Assembly: GCA_029059055.1 (NCBI GenBank)
Contig: JAIDWS010000018.1
Coordinates: 1 to 38,230 of the forward strand
DNA length: 38,230 bases
Origin: Alphaproteobacteria bacterium
GTDB taxonomy: Bacteria; Pseudomonadota; Alphaproteobacteria; Rs-D84
Direction of reading: 5' to 3'
The notes below the pieces were generated by a model. That model did no database searches and was not told where the DNA came from. It was given only the letters and a program-made list of their open reading frames with translations. A program made the position numbers and the translations under genes. Below are positions 37,774 to 38,230 of the stretch, piece by piece (position 1 is the first letter of the stretch; the number at the start of each line of letters is the position of its first letter).

Positions 37774-38230
37774 TTATTTGCTGTCATCATGCACGGAATA
37801 GGTTGTCGTCCCATTCTTGACCCGCAGATTGCCCTTGGTGGCGGTACTCATGTTGCCATAGTACGTTTTGTCACCAATTTTGACATTCAATGACGGGGTT
37901 GTCTTTTTCGTGCTGCGCAGATAGACTTTGTTGCTGCCCACGTTCAAGACGCGACCGCAATCACCCGCTTCGTCGGCACCATTGCCATACCCAATGGTGG
38001 TCAATCCCGATGCACACGCGTTGCGGGTTCCGGCGCTGCCCTGGGACACGGTCGATGCCGCCGCCCAGTATCCGGCCCCAACATTGCTGCACGATGTGTT
38101 GTTCGCCGCCGCAATATATGTACCGCCGCCACACGAAATCTTGCAATCCGATGCCGCATCGTGGTCGGTGGCCGCAGTGCCACTGATGCTGTAATTGGTC
38201 AAACAACTGTTGACAGATGATGTCGACCCC
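37774..38230 (-). CDS. Secreted cysteine-rich protein, 5' end cut by the window edge
   Basis: The frame remains open to the last base of the window, so the start is not in view; an internal TTG at 38202 is not the likely start. Visible are Cys-rich repeats (CKISCGGGTY, SCSNVGAGYWAAA, ACASGLTTIGYG, DCGR) followed by the TTP beta module (VYLRSTKKTTPSLNVKIG, YYGNMST, TTYSVHD) also seen in the gene at 31289. Ends DDSK at 37774. Likely a large surface or periplasmic protein. Confidence 0.75.
   Translation of the reverse strand, partial: GSTSSVNSCLTNYSISGTAATDHDAASDCKISCGGGTYIAAANNTSCSNVGAGYWAAASTVSQGSAGTRNACASGLTTIGYGNGADEAGDCGRVLNVGSNKVYLRSTKKTTPSLNVKIGDKTYYGNMSTATKGNLRVKNGTTTYSVHDDSK

Noticed and set aside
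1-38230. CRISPR array, insertion sequence, integrase or prophage
   Set aside because: No regularly spaced repeats, transposase or phage structural genes were seen; the lone lysozyme is not enough to call a prophage.

Overview
The window reads as a stretch of an alphaproteobacterial chromosome of moderate GC, probably an uncultured host-associated lineage. Pointers are an AddA-type helicase, a DUF2155 envelope protein, an HU/IHF protein, the rpsP-rimM-trmD-rplS block and RNase J. TGA, TAA and TAG all act as stops, so the code is standard. No integrase, transposase, CRISPR array, rRNA or phage module was seen. Most genes are housekeeping genes in short operons closed by strong GC hairpins with T-runs; the accessory signal lies in tRNA-flanking repeats and in secreted cysteine-rich protein genes.

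Layout. 1-3.0 kb: a Tat-exported amidase convergent with a GH24 lysozyme, an unknown gene, and tRNA-Ser(CGA) followed by tandem copies of its own 3' end. 3.0-5.3 kb: alkyltransferase-like protein, MutY and a peroxiredoxin. 5.4-10.2 kb: HU/IHF plus a fused AccD-AccA carboxyltransferase, an unknown gene, and RNase J. 10.2-11.05 kb: a secreted Cys-rich protein. 11.05-20.2 kb: recN, a two-piece addA, a membrane coiled-coil protein, xseA and an APH-like kinase. 20.2-22.4 kb: an operon of DUF2155, two unknown genes and tsaD. 22.5-25.0 kb: rpsP-rimM-(small Cys protein)-trmD-rplS. 25.2-27.6 kb: glutamate dehydrogenase, tRNA-Gly(CCC) with the same tRNA-tail repeat and a GIY-YIG nuclease gene, then a TM2 protein. 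27.7-30.5 kb: HNH nuclease, LysM protein, phosphofructokinase. 30.5-32.5 kb: a structured RNA and three secreted Cys-rich genes. 32.5-36.9 kb: unknown gene, dnaK, rplY, rsmD, tadA. 36.9-38.23 kb: two more secreted Cys-rich genes, the last cut by the window edge.

Main points of interest. (1) Two different tRNA genes, 24 kb apart, are each followed by a related 136-145 bp element ending in a duplicate of that tRNA's 3' end; at tRNA-Gly a second unit carries a GIY-YIG nuclease whose stop codon runs into a third copy of the tRNA end. This looks like a small tRNA-targeting mobile system. (2) Two distant secreted Cys-rich genes share an ungapped promoter-leader block with an 11-codon leader ORF altered only at synonymous sites, and a signal-peptide-like sequence one frame off from the mature protein in both copies. 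(3) A roughly 237-nt RNA with its own promoter, a long closing helix, several hairpins and a terminator precedes the Cys-rich cluster. (4) Seven genes have near-consensus promoters whose -10 box lies only 6-9 nt from the ATG, suggesting leaderless mRNAs. (5) addA is split into helicase and nuclease genes, and accD and accA are fused.
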